DNA of 64,000 bases from Sycobia sp. Sy_11 (Eukaryota > Arthropoda > Insecta > Hymenoptera > Epichrysomallidae). This document shows, in pieces, positions 1 to 12,828 of the stretch (its first letter is position 1; each line of letters begins with the position of its first letter). The DNA is taken from NCBI GenBank assembly GCA_018907035.1, contig JACCIC010000209.1, positions 717,001-781,000 of the forward strand, given 5' to 3'. Both the position numbers and the translations under genes were made by a program. Below the pieces are notes generated by a model. That model searched no databases. It was given only the letters and a program-made list of their open reading frames with translations, and was not told where the DNA came from.

Positions 1-378
1 ATTGTACCTAATGTGGAAGATAAGTACGGGAATTGCTTCGTTGAAATTTTTAATGTATAAAAGCAAGAAATTAAAAATTAATATACTTCTTTAAAACAAT
101 TTTATTTTGCTTTAATCCATAATGATATTAAATAGATTAGTACTGTACAATAAATTGCAAACATTACTAAAAGCTTACCTTTTTAAAACAGATATTGGCG
201 ATGGAAATATTATAAAAAATACATAAAAGAAGAACCAAGAACTGATTTTAGAAAAAAAATGAGATGTGGTCCGGATCTGGATAAACTTGGACGATTTCCA
301 ATGAGCAACGAAGACACGCACATTTTTCGCGATAAACGTAACTGCTGTCGTCAAACAAACATTAAAAAGATAAAATAA
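1..378 (+). CDS. Putative terminal exons of an unidentified gene (5' end outside window)
   Basis: Two segments read as the end of a spliced gene. Bases 1-23 are open and end at a GT (24-25) in phase 2. After an AG at 190-191, bases 192-378 continue the same frame for 62 codons to a TAA at 376-378. The joined peptide is rich in Lys, Arg and Tyr, with a WRWKYYKKYIKEE stretch and CGPDLDKLGRFP further on. It has the composition of a real protein rather than of the surrounding AT desert, and the phases match across the inferred intron. I do not recognise the family, and the 5' exons lie left of the window. The first exon is too short to be sure of, and a chance ORF in AT-rich DNA is the main alternative. 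Confidence 0.35.
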
Positions 379-1092
379 GATAAATTTTTATAAGAAACAA
401 GATTAAATTTTCTTTATATAATATTTCATGTATCGCCAACAAATTATTACTTTAAACGTTTTTAAAAAAATAAAAGAAAAAGGAATAGTTGAGACGTTAT
501 ATTTAAAATATTTTTCTTTTAATTAAAAATATCCTTTATTATAAAACAAAATAGTTCATTTTTTCAGCGCATTTTTTAAGTTAAAAAATTTGTTTTTACA
601 TTTTATTTTACATTTTTACATAATACCCAGATAGCATAGCGCGCTTGGCCGTGATCCGAAGGATATCCGTGGGCTTCAAAAAGGCATCAGATCAGCTCAC
701 CGCTCACGTATACGCATATGTTGATCAAATTTTAATTCTTGATTTGAAATTATATATACATCAACCTCTATCATGCCTGCGCATACCTGCTGATACTCTA
801 GTTTCTAAGTATTCTATCTCTACCAGATCGCTACCGTTGCCGCTACCACCGCTACTCAGTGCATGAGTGCAAAGTACAGGTACTACAGGTATAGCCTGCT
901 GCAGCAGAGCTTTGCGGCAGCTTTGTAGTGTCTGGTAGCGTGCAGTGCACTGTGCAAGTGCAATACAAGACAAGCCCATCAGCTGCGCTCGCTGCTCCCA
1001 GCAGAATGCTTTCCGGTTAAAGGAATTATTATAATTCGAATTAAATTTGATTTGTTTAAATTCAATTGTATAGTATAAAAAATAAATTAAAA
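379..1092. other. Upstream region of mEF-G1 with a GC-richer block
   Basis: Bases 379-620 are AT-rich with nothing recognisable. Bases 640-1015 stand out as GC-richer, with many CTACC/GCTGC/GTGCA-type words, inside an otherwise very AT-rich neighbourhood. Two short overlapping ORFs here show no protein-like features. Its position just 5' of the mEF-G1 start suggests a promoter or 5' UTR; this is inference only, and no TATA or initiator was identified. Confidence 0.3.
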
Positions 1093-4000
1093 ATGAAGAT
1101 TCTATCTATAGTAAAATGTCAAAAAAACCTTAAAAACTTACCAAGGGTGCCAGCGATTGCATTACAAGTAAGAAATTCTAATTTTTTTAGGTTAAGGCAT
1201 TCAAAACGTTATAAAATAATTTTTATTAATTAAATATTTCTATATATTAAATAATTATTGCATTATATTAGGTTAAAGGACAATATATGGCTTCGTATTC
1301 AAAATTTGCAGAACATAAACCAATAGAAAAATTAAGAAACATTGGAATCTCAGCTCACATTGATTCTGGAAAAACAACTTTAACAGAGCGTATTCTTTTT
1401 TACACCGGACGAATAACAGAAATGCATGAAGTAATTTTAATACTTATGATAATAGTGTAGTTTATAATGATTACTAGACAATTTACTAATTTATTTTAAT
1501 ATTTAAGGTAAGAGGTAAAGACAATGTTGGAGCTATAATGGACAGTATGGAATTGGAAAGGCAACGTGGAATTACTATTCAGTCTGCTGCAACCTACACT
1601 TTATGGAAAGATTATAATATTAATATTATTGATACACCTGGTCATGTGGATTTTACTGTTGAAGTTGAAAGATCTTTACGTGTTTTGGATGGTGCAGTTT
1701 TGGTACTTTGTGCTGTCGGGGGAGTACAGTCACAAACATTAACTGTTAATAGACAAATGCAGCGATATAATGTTCCTTGTCTAGCATTTATTAATAAATT
1801 AGATCGAATGGGAGCTAATCCAAAAAAAGTTTTGAATCAAATAAGAAATAAATTAAAACACAATGCCGCTTTCCTTCAACTACCAATTGGAAAAGAAAGT
1901 GAAACTAAAGGTATTATAGATTTAATTAATAAAAAAGCATTATACTTTGAGGGTGATTGTGGTCAAATTGTTAGAGAAGATGAAATACCACAAAATATGT
2001 TGACAGGTATAACATTTTCTTTTTACTTTTATTTGTTTTAAATTATATAAAGGAATTGTATATCTTTTAATATTGATTATAGAAACTCATGATTCAAGAC
2101 AAGAATTAATAGAGAATTTAAGTAACGCAGATGAAATTCTCGGAGAATTATTTTTAAACGAATTAGCTATTAGTGAACAGGATCTTAAAGATGCAGTTAG
2201 AAGGAGCTGTTTAAAAAGAACATTTACGCCAGTTTTAGTTGGAACAGCATTGAAAAATAAAGGTGTACAACCACTACTTGATGCAGTTTTAGATTATCTA
2301 CCAAATCCTGGAGAAGTTGAAAATTATGCATTTAAAGAAGAAGAAGGGTAAATTTAATAGTTCGACACAATTGAATCTGATATGGCTAATATCAATAACA
2401 TATATTCTTTAATATTTTAGAAAAGAAGCCAAAAAGATAGTGTTAAATCCTGAACGATCAGATAAAGATACTTTTGTGGGACTAGCATTTAAATTAGAAG
2501 CTGGAAAATTTGGGCAATTAACATATTTTAGATGTTATCAAGGAATGTTGAAGAAATCGGATTTTATTTATAACACAAGAACAAATAAAAAGGTAAGCAT
2601 TGATAAACAATAGAATTATATAAATTTTTCTCTTGTATCATTTAAAAATATTTAAGACATTTTCTATAAGTATAAACAAGATTATATTTGTAAATAATAC
2701 CTCTCAATGCACAAAATAATCATGACTTAATTGGGATGCATTAATCATTACATATTTTGTGCACTTTAAATAAACATGAAAAGTTAAATAGTAATCATTT
2801 TCTTTATTTTGTAATTGATAAGTAAAAAATATAAATGAATGATTAAATTCGCTTCAAGTTATAATCTCAAAATATCAAATGTAGTCCTTAAAAAAGTAAT
2901 TTTTAAATTTCTAATAAGGTTCGTGTTGCACGGTTAGTAAGACTTCACTCAAATGTAATGGAAGATGTTGATCAGATATATGCAGGAGATATTTTTGCGT
3001 TATTTGGAGTTGACTGTGCATCAGGTGATACTTTTGTTGCTAAGGGTGAAATGGCAATTTCTATGGAATCTATATTTGTGCCTGAACCTGTAGTTTCCAT
3101 GTCCATTACTCCTAAGAATACAAAAGATAGGGATAATTTTGCAAAAGCAATTTCTAGATTTACGAAAGAAGATCCTACATACCATATGAAATATGATTCT
3201 GATAGTAAGGTATACTATTTGTGTTTTGTTTTAAAAACTTTTATTTCACATTTTTTAAATAAGTATAATACAAATATAATAGTCTTAATTAAATTTTTTT
3301 TAGGAAAGTATTGTATCAGGAATGGGAGAATTACATTTGGAAATATATGCTCAACGTATGGAACGTGAATATAATTGTCCAGTTGTATTAGGTAAACCAA
3401 AAGTTGCTTTCCGGGAAACTTTAATTGAACCTTATAAATTTGACTACTTACATAAAAGACAAAGTGGTGGTCAAGGGCAATATGGTCGAGTAATTGGTAT
3501 AATGGAGGTAACTTAATTATAATATAATTTGCATTCGTTGATGGTGATAATAACGATAACAACAATAACAGCAACAACAATAATAATTTTATATTTATTT
3601 TACAGCCTCTCCCAGCCGACAAAAATACAACTATTGAATTTGTTGATGAAACAGTTGGAACTAATATACCAAAACCATTTATTCCCGGAATAAAGAAAGG
3701 ATTTTTATCAATGTGTGAGAAAGGAATGTTAAGTGGTAATAAGCTAGCTGGTGTGAGATTTAGATTAATCGATGGTGCCCATCATATGGTAGATTCATCT
3801 GAATATTCATTCTTTTTGGCTGCTGAAGGAGCTGTTAAGCAAGTATTTGAATATGGTTCTTGGGAAATTCTAGAACCTATTATGATGGTAGAAGTTACAG
3901 GACCTGAAGAATTCAAGGTAAATATTTTGTTTGTCCAAACTCGTTAACTATTTGTATAATAAATCAATATTCTTTATGTAATAGACTACTGTATTGGGTC

Positions 4001-4251
4001 AACTGAATAAAAGAAAAGGACTAATTTTGGGAATGGATACAGCTGATGATTGGTTTACTGTTTATGTTGAAGTTCCTCTAAATTCTATGTTTGGATATTC
4101 AGGTGAACTACGTTCTAGTACACAAGGAAAAGGTGAATTTGCTATGGAATACTCGAGGTATAGTCCTTGTCCAGCAGAATTACAACAAAAACTAATACAG
4201 GATTATCAACAATCTCAAGATCTCTTATGTGAACAAAAGAGAAAAAATTGA
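1093..4251 (+). CDS. GFM1: Mitochondrial elongation factor G1 (mEF-G1), 9 exons, 747 aa
   Basis: GTPase that moves tRNA and mRNA through the mitochondrial ribosome. Exons: 1093-1167, 1272-1430, 1508-2006, 2083-2347, 2421-2592, 2919-3209, 3304-3507, 3606-3917, 3985-4251; all borders are GT-AG and the phases agree. The first 40 or so residues start [14 protein letters not shown] and are basic with no acidic residue before Glu39, as expected for a mitochondrial presequence. The GTPase motifs are intact: G1 AHIDSGKTT (about 53-61), RGIT (98-101), DTPGH (120-124) and NKLD (174-177). Further on are the family blocks [25 protein letters not shown] in exon 7 and [13 protein letters not shown]. Length matches animal mEF-G1 (about 750 aa), unlike the recycling paralogue mEF-G2. 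No breaks seen. Candidate poly(A) signals AATAAA lie at 4519-4524 and 4712-4717. Confidence 0.96.
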
Positions 4252-5485
4252 TTTCTTATATACTATTTTTCATAAGTGACCGACAAAGTTTTTACGATAT
4301 TATATTTCCGATATTAAGTCATAAAAAAAGTACAGGGTCTATTTGGAAAATAGATTTGCGTTTTTTTATTCTCTAAAATTATACATACATATAAGGTCTG
4401 AGTTTTAATTGTGAAAAATTATAAGACTTTAAAAGTTGAAAATATATACCTTTTCACATGTTTGTAACATATTAAGTAACTAAAATTTTTGTTCCACTCA
4501 CCTTATTTTTATATATGAAATAAATCTTGTGAATTAAATACCACAAATCTGTTTTCCAAAAAATAAGTACTTTCATTAATTATAATCTGTAAGTCATGTA
4601 TAAAAAAATATTTATGTTAATGTTAAATGATATTGATTATTCCAATAAATTCTATCAATAGTGATCTAGTATAAATTGTAAGAATATGTATAAAAACGAT
4701 TATATAACTGAAATAAATTCGTTCATATAAAATTTGACTTTTGAATACAAATTATTTCTTTAATATTCTTTTCAACTTATTTATTAATAATCTGATCATA
4801 AATTTGTAAAAATAAAATATAGAATATAAAATATATCTGAAAAAATATATTTTATATTATATTAGGTTTTTGAATAACAGAATGACTAAATACTAGACTA
4901 AATGAGTATTTTGCAAAACTTGACAAAACACATTCGAACGGCGTTAAAGCATTGTTATGAAACCTAAGTTTTGATGGAGCCTACGCAAAAATAAAATTAA
5001 AATTTTTTTTAAAAAGATTGGTTATCTTTATCAAGCTGGAAACTTCATTTCATCCATGTATTATATAAAATAAGATTAAATAAAAATATTTGCAAAGAAA
5101 TGAACATTATTTTTAAAAAAATACAGGTCTTTAAGTATATTATTGATCCATCATATTAAAATTTTGTATAAGAAACCAATATGACAAAATAGTTAAAAAT
5201 TAAATTTTTTTATTTATTGCAAAATAAATTGACAATAAATGAGAAATGGTTGACACTGTATTATACGTACTTATATTATGAAATTAATTGGGTATCTTTA
5301 TTATGGAATCCTTTGTTTCTCTTTAGTAGGTATGGCAACTGGATTGATTACTTCTTTTTATATTTATTTCCAGAACTTAAACTATGTATAACATAGTATA
5401 TAATCAGTTAGTATATGATTATGAATTAAGATTATGTACTATATGTATAGTAGTGACTCAAAAATATATTTTAATAAGATAAAAA
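4252..5485. other. AT-rich spacer between mEF-G1 and BBS5
   Basis: 1.2 kb holding the mEF-G1 3' UTR (AATAAA at 4519 and 4712) and presumably the BBS5 promoter and 5' UTR. The two genes are in tandem on the plus strand. No ORF with protein-like composition, RNA gene or long repeat was seen. Confidence 0.5.
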
Positions 5486-7054
5486 ATGTGGCAAGATAAT
5501 CAAGTAAAATTTGATATGAAACTTTCGTAAGCAATTCAATTTGAAACTAAGTACTCTAATATAATTTTATTAAACAAATTATAAAATTTCGAAATTCATG
5601 AGTATTTCTAAAAGTGTATTTGGAAAATTAGATAAATATATTTGTTTTCAGACAAATGGAGTTGAGATTAGGAGAACATTTAATTGATAAGTTAGATATG
5701 GTAGAAGATACAAAAGGCAATGCAGGTGATCGTGGTCGTCTTTTAATAACAAATCTTAGAATTATGTGGCATTCCATATCTTATCCACGTATTAATCTAA
5801 GTTAGCATTGTTTATTTAATAAAAAAAATAGTCTCATCTTAATAAAAATGTAAATTTCATTATAATTTAATAATTCTTATTTACAGGTATTGGTTTTAAT
5901 ACATTTGTTACAGTTACCACCAAAGTAATAACTACAGTTTGTATTCAAATTCTTTTAATTTATTAAAATTTATTATATTGTAAAAATATCCAATTAGGTA
6001 AATTTTTTAGATATATGGAGGAACGACTCAAGCTTTATACATTTTAACTTCATATAGAAATTGTCGTTACGAGTTTGTATTTAGTAATTTAGATACTCGA
6101 AATAGTCGACACTATACATCTGTGATGGGTGTGCATAAAGCTTACGTATCATCAAAAATATATCGAGAAATTAAATTAAGAGTTGGTATTATACTCGATA
6201 AACAGTTAACTATATTACCTCAAGAAAAAGTTCATGAAACATTAAAAGGTGTATGGAATTTATCAACGGAGCAGGTAGTATTATTTCAACAAATTTTTCT
6301 TTTTATTTGAATTATTCCATAAGCCTTTGGACTATATACTATCTTTCAGGGGAATGTTGGAACTTTTATTGTCACTAATATAAGGATTGTTTGGTATGCT
6401 GATATGAATGAACAATTTAATGTATCTATGCCTTACTTAACCATAGCTAGTGTAATTATTTAAATTAAAAATTATAAAAATGTTCAAATATTATTTTTTC
6501 TTGACAAATTATCTTATTGATAACTTTATATTTTTATATTATTAATTTTAGTTTATAATTATTTAGATGAATGTAAGATCTTCCAAATTTGGACCTACTT
6601 TAGTAATAACAAGTACTGAATCAGCTGGCTCTTATGTATTAGGATTTAAAATTGATCCAACTGATCAACTACATTCTTTGCATAAAGAGTTAACTTCTCT
6701 TTTTTCAGCATACAATAGATCTCCTATTTTTGGCATTGAATATACATTCGAACATCAGGCAAGAAAATATGATTTAAATATTTGAATACATATGTATAAT
6801 ATAAATTAACATAATTTTGAAAATATTATTAATTACAGTCAGTTTTTCAACCTGAAGAAATAAAAACAGAAAAATTTACAGAAATTGAATCATGTGAGGA
6901 TGAAATATCCAATGTTTTTAATATGTATTTTGCAGTAGGTGGGGTTAATCAGAGAAAGCCAATGTTAGCTACAAACTTAGGACTTGCAGCTGAAGAACCA
7001 AGAGAAGGAAGTACTTTGGAAACATTATGGGAATTGATTCCATCTACCAAGTAG
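5486..7054 (+). CDS. BBS5: Bardet-Biedl syndrome 5 protein (BBS5), 7 exons, 333 aa
   Basis: Subunit of the BBSome, the coat complex that carries membrane cargo in and out of cilia; BBS5 contributes two PH-like domains that bind phosphoinositides. Exons: 5486-5526, 5652-5800, 5887-5924, 6011-6274, 6350-6451, 6567-6758, 6839-7054. Family blocks seen: IEDTKGN-type [20 protein letters not shown] in the first PH-like domain, [13 protein letters not shown]-type [14 protein letters not shown], then [20 protein letters not shown] and YVLGFKIDP in the second. Length is close to the human protein (341 aa). In insects cilia are confined largely to sensory neurons and sperm, so expression is probably restricted. 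The sixth intron begins GC rather than GT. AATAAA at 7153-7158, 99 nt past the stop, is a plausible poly(A) signal. Confidence 0.95.
6759..6838 (+). other. GC-AG intron in BBS5
   Basis: The reading frame of BBS5 exon 6 must leave at CAG just before GCAAGA (6759-) to join exon 7 at 6839 in phase 0. No GT occurs between this point and the in-frame stop at 6783-6785. CAG|GCAAGA fits the strong consensus of the minor GC-AG class of U2 introns. Intron length is 80 nt, with AG at 6837-6838. Confidence 0.8.
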
Positions 7055-7269
7055 TATTTCAAATAGAAAACCAATTCGGTATAATTCAAATTCATAAAAT
7101 CGTTGTTTTATCAATATGAGAAAGAGATAATATTATATTACATCACATTATTAATAAAATTTTTTTCAGTACTTTTTCTCTTTCTTACAGTGCATAACTT
7201 TTTGACACATGCATGCACACATAAATTATGCATGGCTTTAAATATATCTAGATTTCATATTAACAGAAT
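7055..7269. other. Convergent 3' spacer between BBS5 and WDTC1
   Basis: Only 215 bp separate the stop codons of BBS5 (+) and WDTC1 (-), so the two 3' UTRs lie tail to tail and may overlap. AATAAA on the plus strand at 7153-7158 suits BBS5. No clear AATAAA for WDTC1 is visible on the minus strand, so its transcript may end within or beyond the BBS5 3' region. Confidence 0.55.
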
Positions 7270-10200
7270 TTAGCTTGGTCTACAATTCATTGGCTGACCG
7301 TTTGATGAGTCTTGCTGTTGATTTTCGTTATCCTCTTGATCATTTGGAGATTCAAAGTCAGGAGGTCTGAATCCCATGTTTTGTAACATTAGTTCAAAAT
7401 AATCAGTATTCATACGTACATAATTTGCTGCAGCAGCTTTATTTAAATCCTTGATTTCCCACGCATTTACACCTCCATCCTTGAAAAAGATAAATGAAAA
7501 TTAAAATAGTAACTCAATGAATTTTAAGCATAATCGAATTTTTATAAACTATACCTTTTTTAGTCTGATAGACATTAATTCTATAGTTGTAAATCTTTAT
7601 TATTAATTATTAATTATTACAATTACTTACCTCAGGCATTGGGCTCCACAATCTTATAACTGGGTCAATACCACTTGTTGCCAAAAGACATGTCGATGGA
7701 TGTGGTTGTAGGCAATTAACTATTCTTTGATCTCCTCTTAGCACTCGAGCTATATTTGTTGTATACCTATCCCAGATAAAAAAGTATCCATCATCTGACC
7801 CAGCAATTATATACTGACCTTCACTAAAATGATTAATATTCAATTTAAAAATATATTATGTTAAATAGATTTTTATTTATTTTATTAAAACCAGTAAGTC
7901 AGTATAAGTAATATTTTTTAATAATTATATATTTTTGATTTTAACGTCATATACAAGTAAAAGTTAAAATTTTTTTTTATAAAATATAGCTAAACATTTT
8001 TTATACTACATTTTTATATATTTACCATTAATCTATTATATACCATTAATCTAAAATGAAATCAGTATTACAGTAGTATGATCTGTGAATGATATGGTGT
8101 CATAACAAACAAAAGAACTGAGGAAGTCAATTTAATTTTTTTTTCATTTATAATCGTTTCACTTACACATTATTGTTTGACAGCTAATAATACTTTATAA
8201 TTGTATATTAATTTATGCATCAAATACTATAATCTCCTTTAATTTTATAAACATTCAACTTATAATACTAAAATAATATTAAAGATTAAATATTAGTTTA
8301 GTTGAATGCATATGAAAATTTTTTAAAAATTTTTTTATTTTTTTTAACGATAGTCTCAAAATTGACCATTAATGTCCTTTCTTTTTGATATTGTTTTAAA
8401 TTCAAATAAAATTTTCGCATGCTAGGTTATCATAATACATTATATTCTTTTAAATTTAATTAAACTTCATTTTGTTTTATGCTCTATTATGTATTATTAT
8501 AAGATCTAATAATAATAATTTTATATATTGTTAGTGATAAAGCTCTATATTTCAATTCACTTACTCTCCAAAGAAGTTCACCTCTTTTATATCTGTAATT
8601 TTATTACAGTGTCCACATAATCTCATTTTAAAATCAATAGCTTTTTTGCGCCATTCTTTTTCATAATCAGAAATTTTCATTTCATCCATCTCAGATGAAG
8701 TATTTTTATGTTCATCTAAACGTAATGCTTCTCTTATATCTTTTTTTAATACTTTACAAGCTGAATTATTGGTAAACTCTGGAAATTTTTTGTAAAAGTT
8801 TTCCATAACAACCTGAGCTTCATGTACTCTATGTAAGTCAAATAAACATCTTGCTAGCCTAACAAATATAAAATATTTAACGTAGTATTACGCAAATATT
8901 TAGATTTGAAATACTACCAAATATTACCTAAAATGCGCTTTAACATGTGTTGGATCCAAAGCTAATGTTATTCTACAATCACGTAGTGCAGCATAATAAT
9001 CTCCATCCCTTCAACAGTTAAAATATTTTTATTAACACAATATTTAGAATTTTATTTATATTAGTCATTGACATTATATAAACTTATAGTAATGTATAAT
9101 ACAATTAATAAAAGTTAAATTTTTTCTTACATTTTAAATTTAGTACTTACTAATAATATTGTAAAATTAAGATCCTATTCAAATGAGTTTTGAAACAAAT
9201 GCAAAGTATTTCATAAATTTACTGAAATACAGCATAACTTACCATGCTCTTTTCATGTAAGTGCCAGCTCTATTACCATGAAGTACAGCAGAACATGGGC
9301 TTATGCTAAGTGCTTTGTTATATAATGAAATAGCAATAGTGTATTGTTCCTTATTAAAAGCTTGATTTGCCTATTAAAATAAATAATATACATTATTTGA
9401 TTCAAACATATTAATTTAAAAATAGTACAAGATGCCACATAAGAACAGGTTCTTTACTTCCTGCTTTAAATCTTCAACTTCAGGACTTAATTCAGTAACA
9501 TTTATTGCTGATAGATCTTGAACAACCATTGTCGAGTTGTTTAATTTTGACTGAGATTCATTACAGTCTTGACCTTTGTTATATCCATCTAATTCAATTA
9601 TATAAAATTATAAATTTGTAAGTTTTGAAAAGCATAAAGAAAACTATAATTTTTTTTAATACTTGTTTCAGCAGGAATAATAAAATTCCGTGAATTACTG
9701 TAATTGTTTATGTCAAATAGATATATTTGTTCTCCACCCATATTGACCAGTAATTCATTTCCATCATCACTAAATGTTAAATAAGTTGTAGAAAAATTTT
9801 TACAATGTTCTCGCTGTGTTAAATGACCTAATAATTAAAAAGAAAATTACATTAAAAAATAAGATAGAATAATGAAGAGAAGCCAATGTTTTATTTTTTA
9901 ATGACTAAAATATTATTACCTTTCAATCATTATATGTAATAAAAGTAAGTATATTAATTTATTGTATTTTTCATTATGCATTAAAAGTTATTCAAAATAC
10001 TAGTTTACAAATCTAATGCTTTATTAACTAACATCGAGTTACTCTATATTTGTTTATTTTACAAAATGCATCACACATGATTTTTTTTTCCTTACTAATA
10101 TTATATCAAATGAATATAAACATTTAGAATTACATACTAAATGCACTAAAAAATAGAATAAGAAAATGAAAAATTGATGGAACTCTTTATTGGAACTATC

Positions 10201-12364
10201 TATCCACCTTCAAAAAATATATTTAAAAACACAATTATACATGATTAAATAGCTACCTGCTACAAAATACTGCACACAATTTAAGGGTACGTTATCATCA
10301 AGATCTCCTTTTGGAAAGACCAAAGGTGAATCGGCAAATAAACTAGGTCTCTAAAAAGTATATAAATGATTGAAAAAGTGATATTGAAAATTTAAATATT
10401 ACTGGAATAAATTGATCAATTTTATGCTACAATAAAGATTTTTGTATAAAATTCATGATATTGACACAAGGATTGACATATTTTTTTAGGGAATTTTATA
10501 TTTGCACAAAATAGTTTTAACATAATTTTTCAGCATAAAATATAGCAACTTGTAAGATATATCAAATATAACAAAAGTTATATTATACTATTCTAAATTT
10601 ATTAGACTTTTGGGGAATTGTAATTAAAAATTAATATTCCGTACTGTTAGACTAAATTAGTTTCTAAATAATTTAATTTAATTTTTCACCTGCTAAATTT
10701 TTTAAGAATATAAATAATTTGTTCTTAATTATTAAATAAGAACATTAAATACTAATTTCCATAATATTGAAATAAATTAATTTACCTTTGCCAACTTGAT
10801 CATTCGTCGATCATACATCCTTACATAAGAATCATTTGCACCAACTGCAATAAGTTCAGGTCGCCTTGGATTAATGTTAATGCATTTTGCCTCTATTGAA
10901 TTACCAATGTGATTTTGTAGATTAACCAGTACTGTTTGATTGTCAGATTTGCAAGAATGACGTTCTCGCAAATCATATTGTAGTATTAATCCATCTTCAG
11001 CAGCACTCCAAAACAGGAAAGGTATACTTGGAGCTGTAGCAATGCGTTTAATCCGACCAATATGACAACGACAAGCTAATAATTCTTTTGCATTATTAAT
11101 ATCGGTAACAAATATTCGCATATCCCCAGCACCTGTCACAAGAATTGAGTCATCTGATTTTGGCATGGTCTGTAAAATGAATTTATATTAAATAATTATG
11201 CAAATAATTGATATAAGTATTTGCTTAGTTTCAGTGCATAGTGTTCTCATTTATATTCTTCATTTATATTTTGAACAGAGCATGCAAGATTTAACAAAAA
11301 TTAAATAAGAAGCATAAATTCGTGAGGTACTTAGTTTCAACTATTTGGATCAAATTAGTTTATACACACATATATTAATATTTTATTTTTATGCATAAAA
11401 ACATAAAAAGTAATCATTAATTAGAAATTTTAATAATTTATTAAATCAATTCAAAATGTTATTTCTTCAATAACATTTCAATAAAAGTTAACATTAAAAT
11501 AACATTTATAACTGTACTTAAAATTTGCATTAAATATAATAAGTATTTTTATTAAATTAATTATTATACATTAATAAATATTACTAATAAACTTTCTTAT
11601 GAATAAATTATTAAACATTAAGTACATTAAAAATTATTGATACATTAAAATACTTTATTTATACCACTATTTCTTTCAACATTTATATATTTATATATTA
11701 GTTTTAAGTAGCTTAATCTTTAATTTTTTTTTACAGTATATATCAGACCAGTACACAGATATATTTCAATACCTTTATAGAAATTACATGTAATTTAGAA
11801 CAATATACGCTACTTTTATACATTTATACTGAGTTCAATAAATTAAATAGAAATTAAATTATAATAAAAATAAAATAAAGCAGTTACCTTAACAGTAAAA
11901 ATATTGCCACGATGATTGGTTTGTATCTTTAATTTCTGTTGATATCGAAAGGGATCCCATAATATAACATGTAAATCATCTGAAGCTGATGCCAAAATTC
12001 TGAAATAGAATACTTAAATACTTAAATTTTCAATAATTATGAGTAATATGTGTAAACATTACATAAACACTACTTACGTTCCTTTATCATTCCAATCTAA
12101 ACAATTCACACATCCTTCATGTCCCTTGAGTTCTTTTTCTAAACCTAGACGTTCTAAAAAATTTGATGTGACTTTGAGCTTGTGGCTCACCTTTCTTGCA
12201 GCTGCAGCCTGTTATTCATTACAAAATTATTAAATACTAAAAATATTATAAAAAGAAATCATTACTATTTAACTCACATGTGTTTCCCTTTGCTTAATTA
12301 GATCTATAACATTAAGTTTGGGTTTCTTTTTCATAAATAAATCCATTTTTATGTCTTGAAACAT
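7270..12364 (-). CDS. WDTC1: WD and tetratricopeptide repeat protein 1 (WDTC1/adipose), 12 exons, 669 aa
   Basis: Orthologue of fly adipose (adp), an anti-obesity factor that acts as a CUL4-DDB1 substrate receptor and chromatin/fat-storage regulator. Exons in transcript order: 12278-12364, 12078-12208, 11888-11999, 10786-11169, 10257-10350, 9663-9827, 9458-9588, 9243-9370, 8928-9008, 8565-8858, 7631-7823, 7270-7479; all GT-AG and phase-consistent. Domain order matches the family: N-terminal WD40 repeats (ELKGHEGCVNCLDWN; ATAPSIPFLFWSAAEDGLI; LAVGA-like IAVGANDSYVRMYD), then TPRs (ANQAFNKEQYTIAISLYNKAL; HGNRAGTYMKRAWDGDYYAALRDC; KAHFRLARCLFDL), then the CGHCN-TDIKE-NFFG block and C-terminal WD repeats (YIIAGSDDGYFFIWD; CLQPHPSTCLLATSGIDP). 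It ends CRPS, as in vertebrates. The first of several possible ATGs was chosen; a second in-frame ATG lies six codons on. No breaks seen. Confidence 0.95.
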
Positions 12365-12792
12365 AATATTGATCTCTTAATAATTGCATTTAAAATCCAA
12401 AAAAATTAGATAATTGTAAAACACCTTTGGAAAGAATGGAAATTTTTGAAAAAACAGCATTGATTTTTTTGTAAATTATATATAATATTCTAAGCTAAGT
12501 AAAATAAATTACATTAGAGTACTAACCTAATCTTTAGAATGTAAGAAGCTTCAAATGCAAAGTAAAATGTATAATTCACTACATCACTTATCAGTAAAAA
12601 CTCCAAGATTCAAATATAAAATTTTAATAATTAAAAATAAACCTAATGCATTTACTTTTATACAAGAAAAATCAGTTTGTAAAAAAAGAAAAATATCTTT
12701 CATTTCACTGTTTAGAACGGAGCGAGAAAAAGTAAACAATCGTAGAAAATAATAGAAATGTATATGTATATATATACATATACATATACATA

Positions 12793-12828
<36 letters not shown>

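Noticed and set aside
645..979. Short ORFs on both strands upstream of mEF-G1
   Set aside because: Mutually overlapping, under 75 codons and without recognisable composition; the GC-richer block is better explained as a promoter or 5' UTR region.
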